Origin: Bacteroidales bacterium
Lineage (GTDB): Bacteria > Bacteroidota > Bacteroidia > Bacteroidales > Muribaculaceae
Direction: 5' to 3'
NCBI GenBank assembly: GCA_900769345.1
Contig: CAAGGJ010000044.1
Location: 1 to 29,120, forward strand
Length of the DNA: 29,120 bases
Shown: piece after piece, positions 26,816 to 29,120 of the stretch
How positions within the stretch are numbered: position 1 is the first letter of the stretch
How the letters are laid out: every line of letters begins with the position of its first letter
Made by a program: the position numbers and the translations under genes
The notes under the pieces: model-generated
Database searches by the model: none
Told to the model about the DNA's origin: nothing
The model's input: only the letters and a program-made list of their open reading frames with translations

Positions 26816-26870
26816 GGATGTGCATCATCAGTTCAGAGCATTACAGCTTCTGACATCGTGATACACATCC
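26816..26870 (-). terminator. Long imperfect hairpin terminating the minus-strand secreted-protein operon
   Basis: GGATGTG (26816-26822) pairs perfectly with CACATCC (26864-26870). Inner pairs 24-28 with 58-62 and 33-37 with 49-53 (last two digits) continue the stem, with internal loops. On the minus strand TTTTTATG follows at once, so it should terminate the operon coming from the right. It is unusually long and may be a dispersed element. Confidence 0.6.
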
Positions 26871-26895
26871 ACATACCAAAAACGATTATATAGAA

Positions 26896-26912
26896 AGCCG
26901 TATTCGCCGGCT
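26896..26912 (-). other. Short hairpin directly after the secreted protein's stop
   Basis: AGCCG (26896-26900) pairs with CGGCT (26908-26912) around a 7-nt loop. On the minus strand it begins seven bases after the stop codon and is followed by TTC. It may help end transcription together with the long hairpin further on. Confidence 0.35.
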
Positions 26913-26918
26913 AACTAC

Positions 26919-27614
26919 TCATTTTTCTTTAATCGCCACTTTCTTGCCGTCGATTATATACACTCCTGAACCTACAGGATTTGTGAGTTTTCTGCCTTGC
27001 AAATCGTAGATAGCCGAGGCATCTTCAGCATCCACTGTCACTTGCTTAATGGCTGTTAACACTCCACCTTCAATAGTAAAAACGCATGTAACGTCCTCCG
27101 AAATTCGAGATGACACATAGTTATCACCGTCTTTCATATTGAATATCAAACCATCGGCAGGCATTGTTACCACATAATCACCATTTTCCATAGTGGGGTC
27201 GGCAAGCAGGCCTATAGTCCACAATTCATCGAGTGGATTGCCTTCTTCATCGTCGTTATACAAGTCTTGATTCAATGTAGAGATACATGCCACTTTAAGC
27301 AATGTCTCTGATGGCATATTACATGCTATTGTATGAGTTGTTGTAGCTCGTTCACTCAAGAAGATATCGTCTACAGTTTCTCGTCCTTGCTTAACCTTAT
27401 TCACAGAAATACCTTTTGGTACTATTAAGCTCATATTGAATGATGTGTAACCTTGTTCTCCATCATTTTCATATAGCTTGAGATAAGTAACCGTTGTGCC
27501 ATCTGCTTGAAATGTCACTTTACTGTCAAGCCAAACCTTCAAAGTGGTAGATTGGGCTTGTACTCCGATAATCGATACTATCGAAATTGCTAATGTTAAT
27601 AATAATTTTTTCAT
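26919..27614 (-). CDS. Small secreted protein with sorting tail, possibly cohesin-like
   Basis: A 231-residue exported protein. Residues 1-20 are a signal peptide ending VQAQ. The body (about 22-170) is a predicted beta-sandwich: alternating strands such as TSFNMSLIVPKGISVNKVKQ and ACNMPSETLLKVACIST resemble the cohesin / carbohydrate-binding fold, but the likeness is by eye only. The C-terminus IYDLQGRKL to GVYIIDGKKVAIKEK matches a short type A sorting domain, suggesting type IX secretion. Its ATG overlaps the stop of the upstream dockerin gene (ATGA), which implies translational coupling and a shared function. A cohesin-dockerin partnership is inference. Confidence 0.7.
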   Translation of the reverse strand: MKKLLLTLAISIVSIIGVQAQSTTLKVWLDSKVTFQADGTTVTYLKLYENDGEQGYTSFNMSLIVPKGISVNKVKQGRETVDDIFLSERATTTHTIACNMPSETLLKVACISTLNQDLYNDDEEGNPLDELWTIGLLADPTMENGDYVVTMPADGLIFNMKDGDNYVSSRISEDVTCVFTIEGGVLTAIKQVTVDAEDASAIYDLQGRKLTNPVGSGVYIIDGKKVAIKEK

Positions 27615-29120
27615 TGTTCTATAATTTCTCTTCTTTTAACTCTTTGTCGAACCGACATTAAACTTTTTTCTTCTGATGTGCTATAATTTAAGTACATCTG
27701 TATAATCTGTGTTGCATCAAGTGTATTCACAGCGCCATCTTCATTTACATCTGCGGCAATTGCGAGTATTGGCACTTGCTGCTCAAGGTAATATCCCAAT
27801 GTTAAGCTGGCATCGAGAGTATTCACTTCTCCATCGCTGTTGACATCTCCGAGATTTACCTCTACAAACGTACCTTCCTTTGTAAATTCTTTTGTCTCTA
27901 CGTTGCCTGCCATGTCAGTTGCCACTGCACAGAAGCCATACACTATGCCATCATAATATCGGTAATCTACGCATGCCGTATCAGCATCACATTCGGCTAC
28001 TTTCTGCCATGTTGCACCTTCACCAAGCTGTGCATATACCTCGTATTTCCATATTCCGGAACGATTATCTGCACCATCTAAGTGAATAGTGACTATGCTG
28101 TCATTTTTCTGCACCACATCGGTCACTTCACTTTGAGGAGCCTCGGCATCTATAGTGTTGGTCCATACCGGTGTTACTATTGCATCATTATTATCGAATA
28201 TTATCGATGCCTTGTTGCTGATTTCCGTTCCGTCGGCAAATGTTCCCGCCAAATCGATGGTGTAGGTAATATTACCTATACCCGACTCGCCGTCATAGTT
28301 TACAGGCAATATACCTTGCATATAGTCGTCGGTCGGTTCCATCGTCATCGGGTCGAGCGATGTGAATGTCCAAACGGCACGACCACTTTGAGCATCATAC
28401 TCGCATTGCAGTTCTGCTATTGCATCTATAGCCGGACGCAAGTCAATGGTCTTTACAAACGATTGCTCGCCATCCAACACCACCTTATTGCCCGACAAGG
28501 TTATGTCGTTGGGCCTAAACGATTGCAAGTCGAATTTACTTCCATCAAGCACATTCTCAATCGCAATCTTGTGTGCAGCCGAATTGGCTATCTCGGGATC
28601 GTTCTCAAACTCTATGTCATAGCTGACTGTGGGTATGCTATCAGGCATAAATTTGCTTTCTGCAGCCGATAAGTATCCGGTGATTTCATTCGGGTCACCG
28701 GGGATATAGATATCCACTTGATATCTATCAGGGTCCGGACAAGGACTCGTAGCATATCCGTCCAAACTGCAAGAGTACGCCTCGATACCTGCTGTTTCTA
28801 CCGGTGCTTCAGCCATATTTTGGAATGGCATCGCATCGCGTGCTATATCTCGAGGACTGCGACTGCAGTGTCGGTAATTCATACGGTACTGGTCATTTGC
28901 CGGGTCGTTGGGGTCTAAACCGTACGCTCTGAGCACTGCATCATCTCTTGCTCTTGTTGCTCCTTGTATTATCCCTCCTATTGCTTCTCCTGCTCCTATA
29001 TATGGCCGTAATACCGTTCCGGGAGATAAAGGCAAACCTGCCAATTCACTTAGGTCATCTCCTAAATCCATACAATCATATGCCTGTGGAATATTCGATG
29101 GCAAACATTCTGCAAATTCA
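27611..29120 (-). CDS. Large secreted protein with C-terminal dockerin (5' end outside window)
   Basis: The C-terminal about 503 residues of a larger protein. The frame stays open to the window edge; the TTG at 29104 is only an internal Leu codon, so the true start is to the right. Visible parts, in order, are a Cys-containing stretch without assigned fold, and a domain ending in NKASIIFDNNDAIVTPVW, like the DUF7619 / conserved-repeat domains of large Bacteroidota surface proteins. Then comes an Ig/FN3-like domain (APQSEVTDVV to TKEGTFVEVN). Last is a dockerin-type pair of calcium-binding repeats (GDVNSDGEVNTLDA and ADVNEDGAVNTLDA, about 27680-27862). About 25 polar residues follow. No sorting tail is present, so surface attachment may depend on the dockerin. 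Stop overlaps the next gene's ATG. Confidence 0.8.
   Translation of the reverse strand, partial: EFAECLPSNIPQAYDCMDLGDDLSELAGLPLSPGTVLRPYIGAGEAIGGIIQGATRARDDAVLRAYGLDPNDPANDQYRMNYRHCSRSPRDIARDAMPFQNMAEAPVETAGIEAYSCSLDGYATSPCPDPDRYQVDIYIPGDPNEITGYLSAAESKFMPDSIPTVSYDIEFENDPEIANSAAHKIAIENVLDGSKFDLQSFRPNDITLSGNKVVLDGEQSFVKTIDLRPAIDAIAELQCEYDAQSGRAVWTFTSLDPMTMEPTDDYMQGILPVNYDGESGIGNITYTIDLAGTFADGTEISNKASIIFDNNDAIVTPVWTNTIDAEAPQSEVTDVVQKNDSIVTIHLDGADNRSGIWKYEVYAQLGEGATWQKVAECDADTACVDYRYYDGIVYGFCAVATDMAGNVETKEFTKEGTFVEVNLGDVNSDGEVNTLDASLTLGYYLEQQVPILAIAADVNEDGAVNTLDATQIIQMYLNYSTSEEKSLMSVRQRVKRREIIEQ

Noticed and set aside
27611..29104. Treating the dockerin protein as complete with a TTG start at 29104
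   Set aside because: The frame continues to the window end without a stop (preceding codons read Glu-Phe-Ala-Glu-Cys), and no signal peptide follows the TTG, so the gene is cut by the edge.

Overview
The window comes from a gut-type member of the Bacteroidales. It has SusC/SusD pairs, lipoproteins with acidic residues after the lipobox Cys, TAnnTTTG-type -7 promoter boxes, GH97 and GH2 enzymes, and C-terminal sorting tails of the type IX secretion kind. Muribaculaceae or a close relative is my best guess, but the family assignment is inference. No rRNA, tRNA, CRISPR array, transposase or phage gene was seen.

The core (about 4.0-21.2 kb) is a starch utilisation (Sus) locus. On the minus strand it reads susB (GH97 alpha-glucosidase), susC (TonB-dependent porin), susD (starch-binding lipoprotein), susE (two C-terminal starch-binding-type domains), susF (three such domains), and then a plant/archaeal-like GH13 alpha-amylase with a C-terminal sorting tail. 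The amylase sits where the Bacteroides thetaiotaomicron locus has the lipoprotein SusG. susA (GH13 neopullulanase-type) lies upstream of susB on the same strand, across a 640-bp gene-free stretch. Divergent from susA is a SusR-type membrane-spanning regulator, followed by an MFS sugar transporter. In the expected scheme, surface proteins bind and cut starch, SusCD imports maltooligosaccharides, SusA/SusB cut them to glucose in the periplasm, SusR senses maltose, and the MFS protein carries sugar across the inner membrane.

Left of the Sus locus are an OmpA-family protein and a GH2 beta-galactosidase-type enzyme (minus), ending at strong terminators. Right of it are an ATP-grasp-like protein of unknown function (plus), a convergent minus operon nitroreductase - KdsC-like HAD phosphatase - Maf, and a non-SusC TonB-dependent receptor (plus). 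The right edge holds a minus-strand pair in which the C-terminal part of a large secreted dockerin protein (truncated by the window edge) overlaps, by ATGA, a small secreted protein with a sorting tail.

The main points for a second look are: (1) the coupled dockerin / possibly cohesin-like pair; (2) replacement of SusG by a sorting-tail amylase placed behind a terminator-like hairpin; (3) a shared 12-mer and a -7-like box with similar spacing upstream of both susA and susB, a candidate SusR operator; (4) a start codon at the predicted transcription start of the ATP-grasp gene (probable leaderless mRNA); (5) the unexplained susA-susB intergenic island.
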